A stretch of DNA of 64,000 nt from Tilletiopsis washingtonensis (GCF_003144115.1 NW_020312017.1:27354-91353); one strand, 5' to 3'. Numbered from the stretch's first letter, positions 12,001 to 24,243 are shown. A program made the numbers and translations. The notes: generated by a model not told the origin, from the sequence alone.

Positions 12001-12554
12001 ACACCTTCGCAATGTTGTAGAACGACTCGCAGGCGAAGTAGCTGGACGGCGTGATCAGTCGCGGGCTCAGCAGCGAGCGAGTGTCACAGCCATGCACGGC
12101 TGCGCAGGCGCTGTTAGGCAGACCTGACTCACCGGATCTTGCTATCGGGGTCACTGAAGCACGCGAGCACCGGAGGAACGACCTGCTCCAGATAGGGCGC
12201 AATCTCCAAACCCAGTGCGATGCCGATGCCGGCGAGGCCGATGAGGCCACCGCTGCGCGCATGGTTGTTCTGCGGGCTGCTTGATGCGAGCAGGGCGCAG
12301 AGCTGCTGCACTATGAGGTTGATGCGGGCGCGATCTCCGCGGACCAGCGCCTCGCGGACCTGCCTTCAGACAGTGGCAAGAGGGTCAGATGGGTTCTACC
12401 GTGTGTGCTCGGACACAGCTCCGTACTTCTCGAGGTCCAGCGTGGCCGCCTTGCGGCGGTCGTACACGCGGTCCAGCAGGGCCTTTTGCAGTGCCGCGTC
12501 TGGAGCGATGCGTCAGCGGGATTCCTGTGTGCGTCATTGACGCTGCGCACCCAT
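9038..12554 (-). CDS. VAC14: Vac14, scaffold of the Fab1/PIKfyve PI(3,5)P2 complex
   Basis: HEAT-repeat scaffold that binds the lipid kinase Fab1 and the phosphatase Fig4 on the vacuole membrane and controls PI(3,5)P2. The gene has several exons. The first coding part is only 4 nt (12554-12551), spliced to 12499 to give MDAALQKALLDRVYDRRKAA. The N-terminal HEAT part includes NNHARSGGLIGLAGIGIALG and the YFACESFYNIAKVCKGEIL helix. A mid-region has an acidic insert near 11230-11320. The large last exon holds the highly conserved Fig4-binding region: ATFSLCLLAQAYEHASNLLQ, FAELEITVALLIQIDKLVQL and YLFKCMYGLLMLLPQSSAFA. The tail after about 9650 is Ser/Gly/Ala-rich and longer than in yeast. Identity is very secure; the smaller exon edges are less so. 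Confidence 0.95.
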
Positions 12555-13641
12555 GATGCCAGGCACACAGCGTCAGCTGTGGCGGCAGCGAGAGCGTCGC
12601 GTACGGCGCTGCGATTGTCGGACAGCGCACAGCCTGACAGGTCGCTCTGGCGGCGGCGCTCTCTCTCTCTGTCTCTGCGCGTCTAGGCGCCCGCGGACTG
12701 CGGTGCTGGAGACCGCTGCTGTGCTCGGACCTCGGGCGTCGGCTGGAGGTGTGCGGCTAACGAAGTGTGACGGTAACGAAGCGGAGCAGCCCAGCTGGCA
12801 CGGAGAAGCACGAGAAGCAGGTGGAGGCGGGTGGTGGAGAAGAGTGGTGCCGCACAGCCCGTCAAGTCGCGCGCAAGCACGGCCCCCGTCGGCGCGCGCC
12901 GCGGCGTGTGTACGCCGCACCCCGCACGCGCCTCCCCCTCGGTGCGCTCTCGACGCTGGCCCAGCGCTGCACCTGGCGCCGGCCATCTGTAGCAGCGTAA
13001 CCAGCGGCTGGCTGTCTAGCGATACGGGCGACAGCTGCATCGCTTGCCGCTGCTCGCCCCGCAAGAGCAGCATATCTGCTGTGCCAGCTCAGGGTGCGGA
13101 GGAGGCGATGCCCGAGTCCCGCAGCCTGCGCCCGGCGAGCGTAGTGGGAGCAGAAAAATTGAGGCGCGCGGCAGATCCGCTGCCAGAAGCGAACCTGCCG
13201 TTCCACATGCCGCCGCTGGATGCCCTGCTGCAGTCTCCAATCGGTCCATTGAGCGCAGCATATTCAGCCGAACTCGTGCGGAAGAGTGTGGGGTGAGGGA
13301 GCGTGGCTGTGACGCTGCGGCTGGAAGAGGCCTAAGCAGAGGGCGCGACCGCTGCAGGAAGACACGAGTTTGCGCCGCGCGAGTCTGAGTGTTCGCGGCC
13401 CAAGGCAGCATGTCGCGCGCCTCTGCTGCAGCGAGCACGGCGCGCGCGTTGTCTTCCCGACCTCACAAGCCCACCTCTACGTCCCTCGCTCTTCGGTCCT
13501 CTCCTGGCTGCTGGTCTGTCGCTGCACGCGCTTCGACTCTCTCTGCGAGCTGCTGCACTCGCGAGTGCCCCTGCACGAGCGGCGACGTCTGCTGCTGTGC
13601 GCCTCGCCCGGCTGCAGCTGCGCTCCGCGCGTCGAGCCGAC
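12555..13641. promoter_or_regulatory. Divergent promoter region, VAC14 / deubiquitinase
   Basis: About 1.1 kb between two outward-facing starts. A CT dinucleotide tract lies at 12660-12682, on the VAC14 side. No gene or repeat is convincing here; frames on both strands are uninformative Arg/Ala/Pro-rich translations. Confidence 0.5.
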
Positions 13642-16414
13642 ATGCTGGCCAGGTCCATGCCGGCGGCGGCCCCGGGCCCGTCCACGCCGCTCGCTCGCTC
13701 GCCGCGCGGGCTCAGCAGCGTCTCGGCGGCGGGCTCCGACTCGGCCACTGCGTCGCCCGTCCTGTCCGGGGCCGCCAGCAGCAGCAAGCTGCGCGACCAC
13801 GGCATGCAGGGCCCTGCAGCCCGCCAGAGCGTCGGCCAGACGGCCTCGTCCGCTCAAGGCACGCCACGCCTGTCCGCCAAGCCTGGCAGCAGCTCTCGCA
13901 GTACCGAGCCCGCAGTCTCGTTACGCGAGCTCGAAGAGGCGCTGCAGCCCCGGGCTGCTACCGCTGCAGCCTCGCCAGCATCCGAGCCTGCGTCGCTGAG
14001 CGCCGCTAGAAAGCGAGCTGCCAGCCCTCTTGCGACTGGTGCCCTTGCTGCACTGCCGATCCCTTCGGCGCACCCATATACAGTGGCTGAAGGGCACGCA
14101 GCAGAGGCACAGCGCGTGCGCAGTGAGCTCGCAGAGCTGCTGGCGAATCCGCTCCTCTTCACGATGCCTGCGCCCTCCAAGCTGCGAAACATCGACCTGC
14201 CGGCCATCAATGGCGCACGTCAGGCTGCTGCACAGGTCGATGAACAGACAAGTGTGAGTCTGCCTCACAGCAGCGTGGTGCGTTGCCCTGCTCAGTTGCA
14301 GGCGCTGATCGACGCGCGCGGCCTACGTAGACTTCTCGCTTTGCCGAGCAGGCGCCAGCAAGCGTCGCCTCTACACCGCGAAGGACAGAAGCCTCGGCAG
14401 GATCGCCAAGTGCAGCGCGCCAGCGGCCAGAAGCCAGCAGCTCGGCGAGCGCGCAGCGCGACGACATGTCCGTGACATACGCGGGGAAGCTCTCGCTGCA
14501 CATGCCTGGCCGCGTGCGCCAGCGCCCAGCCGGCCTGTACAACTCCGGTGAGTCAGTGCGAGCGAGATCGTGCAGCACACGTGTCCACTCGAGGCGACGA
14601 TCACCTCACGCGCCTCTGCCCCGCGGCCGCTGACGTGCTCGGTCAACAGGCAACACCTGCTACATGAACTCGGTGCTGCAGTCTCTGCTTCACCTGCCGC
14701 CGCTCGCCTACGCGCTGCTGGAACGGAGCACGCGCGAACTCATCGGCGAGTTCGGCGGAACAACAAGCGGTGGCTTCAATCCGACGGAGGCCATGCGCGA
14801 TCTGGCCGAGCGAGTGCTCTGTGGCTCGAATGTCGTGCAGCCAACAGTCTTCCAGAGCAAACTCAAAAGTAAGTGCTTGAGCGCGTTCGGATCCCCGCGC
14901 CACTCTGCTTAACCCGTCCCTTCCGTCGTGTCAGCCTATGCCCGCACGCTTCGCAAGGGACACCAGGAGGACGCGCACGAGTTCCTTGTTCTCCTGCTCG
15001 AGGCCATGCAGCAGCAATGCTTCGCCCGCGCAGACAGCCGCATGTGCGTCTGCTTTGACAGGAGAGACGTCGCAAGCCATTCGAGCTGACCCTCTTGCGA
15101 GCAGTGATGCCAACCATGCGCTCCGTCGCTCGACCCTCGTCCAGCGCGTGTTCAGCGGCCGTCTGCGCAGCCGTGTCTCATGCCCCGCCTGTCGGCACAA
15201 CTCCGATACGTTCGACCCATGCCTGGACCTGTCGCTGGACATCAGACACGCGAAGAGCGTCAACGAGGCACTCGACGTCTTTACGAAGGCCGAGGAGCTG
15301 TCTGGGTCTGGGCGCGACCGCTACCGCTGCGAAGGGTCAGTCGTGCGGCCCACATGCCCCACAGCGCTCGCTCATGCTTTGCCTGCGCAGCTGCCGCAAG
15401 AGAGTCAACGCTTCAAAGCGCTTCACGATTGACACGCCGCCGCTCGTCCTGACGGTCCATCTCAAGCGCTTCACGCTCACGGGCAGCAAGCTGACGCGCG
15501 CGATCAAGTACCCGTACACGCTGCAACTAGGCGCGCGGCACCTCTCCGAGGGCGTCGACCCGGTCACCTACACGCTGCACGCCGTGATCCATCACCACGG
15601 CGGCGGCCCGAACAGCGGGCACTATGTGGCCAACGTCAAGGCTGGGCGCGGGCCGGGCTGGCTGTCGGCAAACGACTCAACGGTCTCACAGGCTCACAAC
15701 GGCAAGACGTCTGGCGAGGACAAGTCGTGCTATGTCCTCTTCTACGTGATGGACGCAGCCTCGTCCTCTCGGTCCGGAGCACTACTGCCGCGCCAGCTGG
15801 GCGGCCATCTGTCCCCGCCGACGCACAACACGCCTGCGTCCAAGGGCAGCACCAGCGACGGCAAGGGGCTATCTTCGCAGACGTCCAGCATCAGTCCTGG
15901 GTCATCGATGGCCGGCCCCATGCGCCCTGCTCAGCGCAAGCGCCGTCGGCTTGAGCTCCACGATGATGAGGACGAGGGAGAGCCGCTGCCCGACGCGCAG
16001 TTCGTCTCTCCGGCTGCTTCAAGCACTGTCCGGCCGCCCAATGGGACATACGGGTCAAAGGGCAAGCCTGCTGGGGCAGTGCTCAGCACAGTGCTGGGCA
16101 GCGCTACGAACCGCACCGCCATTCCACCAGGCACGTTCTTCGGCGCCGCAGCCAGCAAGAAGCGCGGTGCAGCGCCTGCCGATGCGTACGGCGAGCCCGA
16201 CGCGGATCACGAGCCGCACTACGAGTCGCTAACGGGCGCACGCTCCTTCGCGCCTGCCGGTGCTCAGGTGCCCAAGCATTCCTCCCGGCACGCCAGCTCG
16301 AACGGGAGCCTCAGCATCAAGAGAAACGGCCTCAGCGCCGGCTTGGCCTCCATCAACGGGCCGTCGCCGCAGCGCAAGAAGCTCAAGGAGAAGATGAAGG
16401 GCCGCGGCGTGTGA
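13642..16414 (+). CDS. Ubiquitin-specific protease, USP36/USP42-like
   Basis: Cysteine protease that removes ubiquitin from proteins. Six exons (13642-14253, 14331-14547, 14650-14868, 14935-15043, 15105-15335, 15391-16414) join in phase to 803 residues. A disordered Ser/Ala-rich N-terminus precedes the Cys box GLYNSGNTCYMNS, then KGHQEDAHEFLVLLLEAM and a CX2C...CX2C zinc-ribbon-type insert (SCPAC, RCEGC). PLVLTVHLKRF and the His box GGGPNSGHYVANVKAG follow. The canonical D/N-D-S motif appears as SANDSTV. The C-terminal 220 residues are Ser/Gly/Lys-rich with basic patches near the end, fitting nuclear or nucleolar members such as USP36 and yeast Ubp10. The assignment to that subfamily is inference; the protease call is firm. 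Confidence 0.92.
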
Positions 16415-16513
16415 GGAGCGCCGCACGGATCTGTCTGCCACATACGTTCCGCCTGCACTGCGACGCTAATCGACACCTGCTTCCGTCACTCTCGTCCATT
16501 GTGTCGCCATGCA

Positions 16514-18302
16514 TCACATGCGCGCCTCGCGCGGGCTGGCAGAGGATGCGCCGTACCACCGTTGCAGCACCTCGGCCAGATGCTTAGCTGTGGACGAGCG
16601 CCGAGTGCCGCGTTAGCGAGTGCGGCAGCGAGCGAAGCAGGCACAAGCCCACCTGCCATCACAGACTCACCAAGCATCTCAGGGTGCTCTTGCGCGATGA
16701 GGTGACCGGCCTTCAGCTCGGCGGCGCTGTGTCCTGCGCCCCAGCTCGCGATCTCGCGCAGCTGGATCTCTCGCTGCTCAGCGTTGCCGAGGTTGCTCTC
16801 CGTCATGACGACGGTGTGGATCTTGGTCGCGTGCTTGCGCTCGCGCCCCGCGGCACGCCCGATGGCGCCGCTCCAGGAGTTGGCAAACGCTGCGGCCTCG
16901 CGGAACTTGGACATGGCGAGCGTGACCTCGGTCCCGTTCGGCGAGGACGGCAGCGGCACCAGGTTGTGCTGGACGTGCAGCTCGAGGATGCGCGGGTCCC
17001 ACGCTTTCAGAGTGCGGTCAGCGCAGTCTGGGCCATCACGCCAGGGGCGACTCACCCTGGAAGTACGGCTTGGACTTGAGATACTCTGTCGCTGCCTCGC
17101 TGGAGTACGCAGTTGCGTCAGACGCCTGTGCGTCGCAGCGAGAGGCACACTGGACGCACCGTGAAGCGAACACGTCCTTGCGCGCAATCGCTGCACGCGC
17201 CATCTCAGTCTGAGATGGAGAGAGGAGCTTGGCAGCTGACGTTGGGAAGTCAACGGCAAGTCGAAAGAGCCAGGCGCTCTTTACACACCAATCTCAGGCG
17301 CCGGGATCACGGCGTCGACCAGCACGATGCCGTCCAGCAGGTCTGAGTAAGCAGTGCCAGCACGCAGGAAGCCTGCTCCGCCTGAGGGGTCCAAGTCAGC
17401 CGTTGTTGCGAGGGCTCAGAACCGAGTAGCGCACTGAAGCTATGGCCGACGCCAACGAGACGATGCGACTTGGCGGTAGACGACGGCGCTTGCAGGAAGG
17501 CAGGCGCCTCAGCGCCGGGTTGCGGCAGATGGCGGATGAGCGTGTTGATGTCTCGAGCGTGGTCGTCCCACGAGCCTGGCGGAATGGTCAGCAAGGCGTT
17601 TGAGCCGTGCAGTGGGAGGCTGAGCACTGACTGGCCATGCCCAGGCGTGGCGCGTTGAGCACGCCCGCGAAGCCGGAGTCGCAGCAGTCCATCGACCACA
17701 TCTCGGCGATGGGCACGGTCGACACCTCCGCCAGCGCGGCGAGCGTGGGCTCGAAGATCTTGCGCAGCTAGTCAGCCCTACCGCCAGTATCAAGGTACGG
17801 CGCCCTGACGCACCTCTTTGTGGAAGCCGTTGGCGTGTGAGCAGACTACGACCACGCCATCCTGCGGCGTCACATCGCGCTTCCACCTCTGCACGACGCC
17901 CCACAGCGCCGAGTTCGTCTGGCCTTTTGCGAGCTGCGCTGCGCGCTCGCCGGCCGCTTCCTGAGAGGCGGGCGGCACGAACTCGCTGACATGCCATTGC
18001 GAGCAGGCCTCGTCCCACTCGGCAAAGTCAAGGGCACGCTGGGCGCGCTCGTCCTCGACGACCTGGCGGTGAGGCAGGGGCCGGCCAGTTGCTGCCAGGC
18101 AGGCGGGGTGCGAGCGCGGAAAGGCAGCGGCGAAGAGGTGCGTCGACAGCGTCCACTCGCCGCAGCGGCGCGGCGGCGGCAAGGCCGGCGCAGACGCTGC
18201 CGCGGCGGTGAGCGGGGAAGGGAGACACGGCAGCAAGGGGTACGGCCCTGTGCGAGGGATGATGTTGCCGATGCCAGGGCCCTTGGCTGCTGCGCGTTGC
18301 AT
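16514..18302 (-). CDS. Alpha/beta hydrolase, Lpx1-like, with PTS1-type C-terminus
   Basis: Serine hydrolase of the alpha/beta fold. The start at 18302 gives MQRAAAKGPG and a long N-terminal extension. The core begins GVVVVCSHANGFHKE, then IFEPTLAALAEV and EMWSMDCCDSG. Splicing across the elbow gives the nucleophile motif GHSFSG, followed by LLDGIVLVDAVIPAPEIG. The C-terminal part includes WDPRILELHVQHNLVPLP and KAGHLIAQEHPEM. A last intron ending at the CACAG before 16579 leads to a short exon ending SASPREARM, stop at 16514-16516. The terminal Ala-Arg-Met fits the peroxisomal PTS1 consensus, and fungal relatives of this family are peroxisomal lipases. Substrate and localisation are inferred. 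The tail end almost touches the convergent deubiquitinase gene. Confidence 0.8.
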
Positions 18303-19401
18303 GATGCAGTTTGGCGGTATGTGCAGGCTTGGGTTCAAGGATCAAGACTAGCACTCCAGACCGGGCCGCTCGCTGGAGAGCTTGCGTGCAGCGATGATGG
18401 TAGTGGGAGAAACGAGCGCACGAAGGCGCGAGAGCCGCAAAGAGATGAGCTTGGGGCTGCGGAGAGCGCTGGCAGCTGCTGGCGGCTGGAGGGCGTAGCC
18501 GGTCTGCACGTAAGGCTGATGACAGAAGCACGATCCGAAGCGGTCCGGCGTAAGAAGTGCGGGAGCGGCCCTGAGGCGAGTGATAGTGGAGGAGAGCGAA
18601 GGTGAGAGGAGAGTGAGAGCACGGCGCCCCGCGAGTCTCCCCGCACTCTTTCTGACCGGGCAGCGCCGTTGCCGGCCCGAGCGCCGCGCCGATGCCGCCG
18701 CGCCGTGCGCATCCATCCGCCTCTGCTCGCGAGTCTGGCAGCAGCACGATGGCCGCTCCCAGGGCGCCGCAGTCGGGCCTTGCAGCCAAGATGAGCAGCC
18801 CGCTTCGTCGTCGAGAGCAGCTCGTCGGGGGCGGCATCGTCCGGGCCGTCCCAGCGCGGGCTGCGTGAATGACCGGCCCGTGGAGCGGCCCCTGAGGTAG
18901 TTTGCGAGCGCTCATCGGAGCGCCGCCCGGCTCTAGATAGCCTGCGCGCTGCCAGCGAGCCGCATCCTTCACGCAGAGGTGCTCAAGCCGCAGCCGTCCC
19001 GAGCAGTACCGCCTCGCTGCTCTGGCGAAGTAAGTCTCATCAGGCACAGCAGGGAGGTCGCTGCAGATGTGTCGGCCGCTTTCACCTCCACAACCAGCCA
19101 GCATGCGTTGCTATGCCGCGCCTCAGGACCGAGCTTCGGCTCCTGCTGGGCTTCACAGCACAGAGAGCACAGCACAGTGGGTCAGTGCTCCATATTGCCC
19201 TTGTGTGCTGGCCCAGCAACGAGTCCCCAGCGCCGCTCGAGGAGACTGGCACTGCCAAGCGCTTAGCAGCGTGAGGGGTCTCGGCGCCGCGCGCCTCCGC
19301 CGGTCGGAGCCGGCGCGTTTCGCGAGCACGACGGCTAAAACCGGCCTGCGGTTGCGCAGCGACGCTTGCCCCTCCACCCCATCACCCACCGCGCAACAGT
19401 C
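18303..19401. promoter_or_regulatory. Divergent intergenic region, hydrolase / oxidoreductase-like gene
   Basis: About 1.1 kb with promoters for both flanking genes. A minus-strand open frame (18028-19104) runs through it but overlaps the hydrolase start and shows no domain, signal or codon pattern that supports a gene. Confidence 0.45.
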
Positions 19402-19845
19402 ATGGCCGTACCCGCCGCCTCAGCATCGCCAGCGGTTGCGATCGTGCAGCTCCTCGATGGCGCGGCCGCCGCCGAGGACAGCGCTGCAACCCCTGCCTTT
19501 GCCGACCCGGCCGACATTCCCATGCTGCGCCACGCCCGCCTGGCGCCGGCGCGCCTGGAGCAGCTCCTCGCCGCCGCGGGCCGCGAGCGCGACGACCCGC
19601 CGCCGCCGCCGCGGCCCGACGAGTGCTGCGGCAGCTCCTGCTCGCCCTGCGTCAAGCAGCTCTGGAGCGAGGAGCTGCGCGCGTGGAAGGAGCGCTGGGG
19701 CGTCGGCGCGGCGGCTGCGGCGCGCCGCGCGGCCAAGGCTGAGGCACGTCTGGCTGTCGGCGTGGCGAAGGCAGGCAAAGCGGGCGTGCAGCGAACGCAG
19801 GAACCGTCCGAGACAGGCACCATGCCGGGTGCCTTCGACTGGTGA
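19402..19845 (+). CDS. Small oxidoreductase-like domain protein (OXLD1 type)
   Basis: Single exon of 147 residues. The recognisable part is PPPPRPDECCGSSCSPCV at about residues 67-86, followed by an acidic-aromatic helix with LWSEELRAWKERW. This Pro-rich, four-cysteine signature is the 'oxidoreductase-like' N-terminal domain found in small fungal and animal proteins, the animal OXLD1 being mitochondrial. The N-terminus is Ala/Pro-rich and could be a targeting region. Its biochemical role is not established, and no catalytic domain follows. Convergent with the carrier gene. Confidence 0.75.
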   Translation: MAVPAASASPAVAIVQLLDGAAAAEDSAATPAFADPADIPMLRHARLAPARLEQLLAAAGRERDDPPPPPRPDECCGSSCSPCVKQLWSEELRAWKERWGVGAAAAARRAAKAEARLAVGVAKAGKAGVQRTQEPSETGTMPGAFDW

Positions 19846-20345
19846 TGGGGACCGCAGCGCATCAGCCTGGCTTTGCAGAAGCCAGGCAGGAGAGCTTTGC
19901 TGCAACACAAGGTGCCATCTCGGCAACCTACGCCTCTCAGCCACATCGGCAGGCTTGCCAATGGCCCGCAAGCTCCATCGCCGACACCTGACAGCCGACA
20001 CCCGGCGAAATGGGAAGCGCGCATCGCTTCGTGGCACGGCCTCTGAGCCATCGCACCTGATCGCCCACGGCGAAGGCGACTAGCATCTGCGCAACACACC
20101 AAGCAGCAGACAGCGTGTCCCGCTCGCGTCTCTCCGCCCGCGCATGGCTCCAATGCAGACGCTTCTGCACCGCATCCGCGAATACGCATGTCTCGTCCCG
20201 CTCGACACCATGCGTCAGCCGGGCTCCCCACCTGGCCTCGGCAGCCGAACCAAGAGCGGCTTACAGCGAGCGCCGGCCGCGCACTAGGTCTAGGGAATGA
20301 TATTCATGCTGTATCCACCGTTGCTCTGTGCTTGTGCTGTGACAT
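19846..20345. other. Convergent spacer, oxidoreductase-like gene / carrier
   Basis: 500 bp between two 3' ends. Nothing beyond untranslated sequence is seen. Confidence 0.5.
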
Positions 20346-21858
20346 CTACTTCTTGGCCGCGGCCATAAGCTTGCGCGTCCAGACCTGTGCGGGTGAGAGG
20401 CGCTGTCGTCAGCACGCCGCACACGCTCGGCGTCGCCGGGCCGCACGCACCTCAAAGTAGTCGCGGAAGTAGAAGAGCAGCGCCTGCGCAAGCACTGCTT
20501 TTGTGATCTGCGCTTGCATGCCCTGCAGCGCGGTCCTGCGTCAGAACAGTGCTGTGGCCGGATCAGCGGCTGCACACGCACCTGGTACCAGCCCGAGATG
20601 CCCTTCTCCTTGGCGATCTTGGTGAGCACGTCGATGGCGCCCGTGTAGGGCGTGTTCTTCGCCTGCAGGCGGATCTTCGACAGGATGTACGGGAAGCTGC
20701 GTGTCTGCTGCGTCAGCGCTATGGCCAAAGCTCGCGACGCGGTCGCGCGACTCACGTCACGACCGTCGCCAGCGTCTTGCTGAGCGCGCCGATGGCGAAG
20801 CTCTTGGCGGGCGTCATCTTGCCGTCGGTCGACGCGGCCAGGATGATGTTCTTGACCCCTGCGCACGCGAGGCGAGTCAGCACACGCGACGCGGCATACG
20901 CCTACAAGCGGCACTCACGCTCGTACACGCCGTAGGTGATCGCCGGGTTTACCGTCAGTACCAGGCTGGGCTTCAGGCCGCGCCAGAGGCCCGTGATGCC
21001 GTCCTCCTTGAGGATGTCGCGCGCCACGCCGAGGAAGCTCTCGTCGTCGGTGACCTTGGCGCTGACCTTGCCGGCAAGGCCCTTCTGCTCGCCCTGCGCC
21101 GGCGTGCTCGGTCGCGCCTGGTCGGCCGCGCTGCTGGAGCCGCCCAGCTGCTGCCGTGTCGCGATGACGGCGACCGGGATCGTGAAGATCTGCGCCAGGC
21201 CGCCGGCCACGGCACCCAGCAGCAGCTCGACGGCCGTGCTCAGCTGCACCGCCGCGCCGACGGCAGCCGCAGCGGCGCCCGACTTGGTCAGGCGCGTGAC
21301 GTACAAGGTGCGCACCACCGAGTACCAGTAGAAGTAGGCGAACTCTGCCGAGCAGGGCGTGAGCAGCGGCACCCGGCAGCGAGCAGCTAGCTCTGCGCCG
21401 CAGGCACTCACGCGTCGAGAAGGTGTTGACCATGCTAGCGCTGAAGCCGCGGTACAGGCCCGCGACGCCCTCCTTGGAGCGCGCAATCGTCACGACGGCC
21501 TCGAAGAGGCCCGAGTTCTTGCGCAGGCTCGCCTTGCCCTGCACATTGCCGAGCTTCTTCTGCGCTGCCTGGGCAGCCGCGCCGGAGCCTGAGTCGGCCT
21601 GGATGCGCGTCTTGACACTGGGCGTTGGTCGGCTCGTCAGCGGAAGTGACGGACCTGATGGCCAGGTGCGGCGACTTACGTGTCGAGCGGGTAGATGACG
21701 GCGTTGGAGAACACGCCTGGTGGAGGTGCCGCGAGTGAGCGACCGCACACGCCGTCATGGAGCCCATCTGCCTGCGCTGCGCGGCCTGCGCACGGCAGTC
21801 ACTCACCTCCAAGCGCGCCGGCAAGGGCGTTGCCGAAGGGCGTCAGCGGCTCAGTCAT
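20346..21858 (-). CDS. ANT1: Peroxisomal-type mitochondrial carrier family transporter (PMP47/ANT1-like)
   Basis: Six-helix membrane carrier, probably exchanging ATP/ADP/AMP across the peroxisomal membrane for fatty-acid activation. The start at 21858 gives MTEPLTPFGNALAGALGG. Three carrier repeats are visible. The first has the canonical YPLDT|VKTRIQ signature, split by an intron. The second reads FTIPVAVIATRQQ and the third SFPYILSKIRLQ, so the acidic residue is lost in repeats two and three. That pattern is typical of PMP47/ANT1 carriers and unlike most mitochondrial ones. Other support: GVAGLYRGFSASMVNTF, GITGLWRGLKPSLVLTVNPA and GISGWYQGMQAQITKAVLAQ. The last exon adds VWTRKLMAAAKK, stop at 20346-20348. 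Multiple introns; exact edges were not all fixed. Confidence 0.88.
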
Positions 21859-24243
21859 GGCGGCGCGGAGGGAAGGGTGCGGGGTGCAGAGAGGCGGGGC
21901 GGAGCTGCAGATTCGGCAGAGCGGGGTGCGGCAGGGCGCGGCAGCAGGAAGCGCGAGAGACGGAGCGGAGACGGCGACGACGGTTGAGGCTGAGCAAAGG
22001 TGGATGGAGAGGGGAAGGAGGAAGGCAGCGAGCGCCAAGCCGCTCTGCGCACGCCTGCTATCGCCGCCGTCGGGCAAGAAGGCGGGCAGCGAGCGCACGG
22101 CGCGGGGCAGCAGCGGCGCGCGCGGCGAGCGCCTCGCGCCTGCGAGAGCCGCTTGGCCCGGTGCTGAAATCGGCGGTGCGGGGACGCCTTCTTGGCCGGC
22201 ACACGGGCAGCGGTGACCGCATCGCGCCGGCGTCGGCGCGGCATGCCGCCGGGTGCCGGAGCCGGCGCCGCTCCACCAAGCCACGCCGCAGCACACCTCA
22301 TCGCAGGACCGGCCAGGGCGAAGACGGCTCGCGAACATCAACAAGGGGCAGCAGAGACGTGGAGCGGCCTCCGACCACTACTCTAGCGCAACATGGACTT
22401 ACAAGCATGCCGAGCGAACTGCGGGATTTACACGCTGTTGGCGCGATCATGCGACAGCGTCGCGTTGCGGAAGCCCTTACGTGTGGTCTTCTTCAGCGCT
22501 CGGCGCCTTTACGTCGGCCCAGAAGGGGGCTTAGACTGATCTTCTAGCTCAGAAGCACATTTTGACACCAAAGGAGCGAGTTCGAGATGCAACAGAAGCG
22601 ACACGCTGGGGCGCGCGCTGGCCAGGTGGCAGATCGCTGGCGCGCCCACATGCTTTCCGAAGGCCCAGCACCAGCGTCCTTCCTTTGCATCACGCTGCCG
22701 CGAGCAGCTTGAGTGAGGGCTTCGAGTCGCGCATGCTGCCAGCTCAAGCTCACAAGTTCCGCAACAGAGACAGTGTGCGCGCCTGAGCTGCCCGGCCTCC
22801 GGGCACAGACAGGAGCATGCGGCACCGTGCGCTCCTTCGGATCGACTGCACAATCTCATTCAAGCGCGGAGATGCGCGCTCAGAGCAGAGGGAGGTGTTC
22901 TGGGTCTCAAGCATGCATGCTGAGAGATCGCCACGCCTGCAGTGCAACGGTGAGCCTCCGGCAGCGGACGCCTCCGCGGCTCGTGCGACGTCGCGTGCCT
23001 GTACCGGACCGCTGGAACGACAGCGACGCCGTCATGCGTCCAGCCGCAGACGCTCCTGACCCCTCGCCGTGCTGCGCAGAGGAGGCACTTCAAACAGGCG
23101 AGATTTGGCTGGGCGCGGAGGAAGCGCTCCTGTGCGTCGAAGTCCGGAGCGCCGCAGCAAAGCGGCACAGCCACGTCGAAGCCGCCCTGCAGATCGCTCG
23201 CAGCGACAGGCGGCCTGCCACGCCGCCACGCCCGCCTGCACCCTTGAGCAGCGCAGAACGCTGCACGCGAGCTGCATGCTGATGCGTGCATGCGCCGCGA
23301 TGAAAGCGCTGATCGCACCGCTGCTGCGCCTGGGCTGTGCTGCGTGCTGCGGCTGCGGCTGCGGCTGCTGCAGCTGTGACGGCTCGGCGTCGCAGCGTCG
23401 TGTTGGGCATGCCGCCGGCCGGGCGCGGGCAGGCACCAGAGCAGCAGCAGAGAAGGCCAAGCGAGGCGCATGGGCGCAGGAGCGAACTCGCGGCGTGCGC
23501 TTTCGCTCCCCGCCGCATTTCAGGGTTCAGGTCGCGGTGCCGCGCGAGATCTGCCCAGCGTTCCTGCTCGCTCGGCGAGCTGCTGTCGCGCCTCGGGCGT
23601 GTGCTCGGTGCTGCTGATGCTGCCGAGAGCTTCCTCTGGGGTGCTGCCGCAGCTGCGATGTGTGTCTGGTGCCGCTCGGTGGCGTGGCATGCTTGCGCGC
23701 GTGCCTCGGCCGGCGCTTGCGAGACGCGCGACGACGCAGGAGGTCCGCCGCCCGCCGCGTCTGCGCTGGGCCGCACGGCAGCGGCACCCGATCTGCAGCG
23801 TGGATGTGTGATGCTCGCAAGGCGCGCGTTTGAGGCTGTCAAGCTCGAAACAGAGCGTGCTGACAGCCGCAGCACAGAGCGCAGAGCTCAAGTCAGCAGA
23901 GGTAGGGCCAAGAAGTCGAGCGTAGGCTCGATCCGCTGCAGCGCCGGAGCGGCGGCCCAGGCACGCCGCGGCAGCGCGCGTGGCGTGAGCACGGCGCGCG
24001 CAGCCGCAGAGGTGCAGCAGCGAACGAAAGTTAGCGTCGTGCCGCGGCCTGCCGCGCGCGCGCTGCCTGCGCCTGCCTGCCTCTGCCTGCACCGCTCGCT
24101 CCTGTTGTCCACCTCCTTCTGCTCCTCCTCCTCCCTCCTCTCGCAACACACCCACCCACCCTCCTTTGGCTCTCCTCCCCGCGCCGCCTGTTCTCACCCA
24201 CCCCGCCGGCACCGCTGCACCGCCGAGCCCCGTGCGCCGCGCC
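21859..24243. promoter_or_regulatory. Long divergent intergenic region upstream of the chitin synthase
   Basis: 2.4 kb without a supportable gene. The 250 bases before 24244 are a clear pyrimidine-rich leader (CTCCTCC tracts, CACCCACC). Several frames are open on both strands, including a plus-strand one from 23337 that runs into the chitin synthase out of frame. All are Arg/Ala/Ser-rich and mutually overlapping, as expected by chance in very GC-rich DNA. An unusually long upstream region fits a heavily regulated cell-wall gene, but no site was recognised. Confidence 0.5.
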
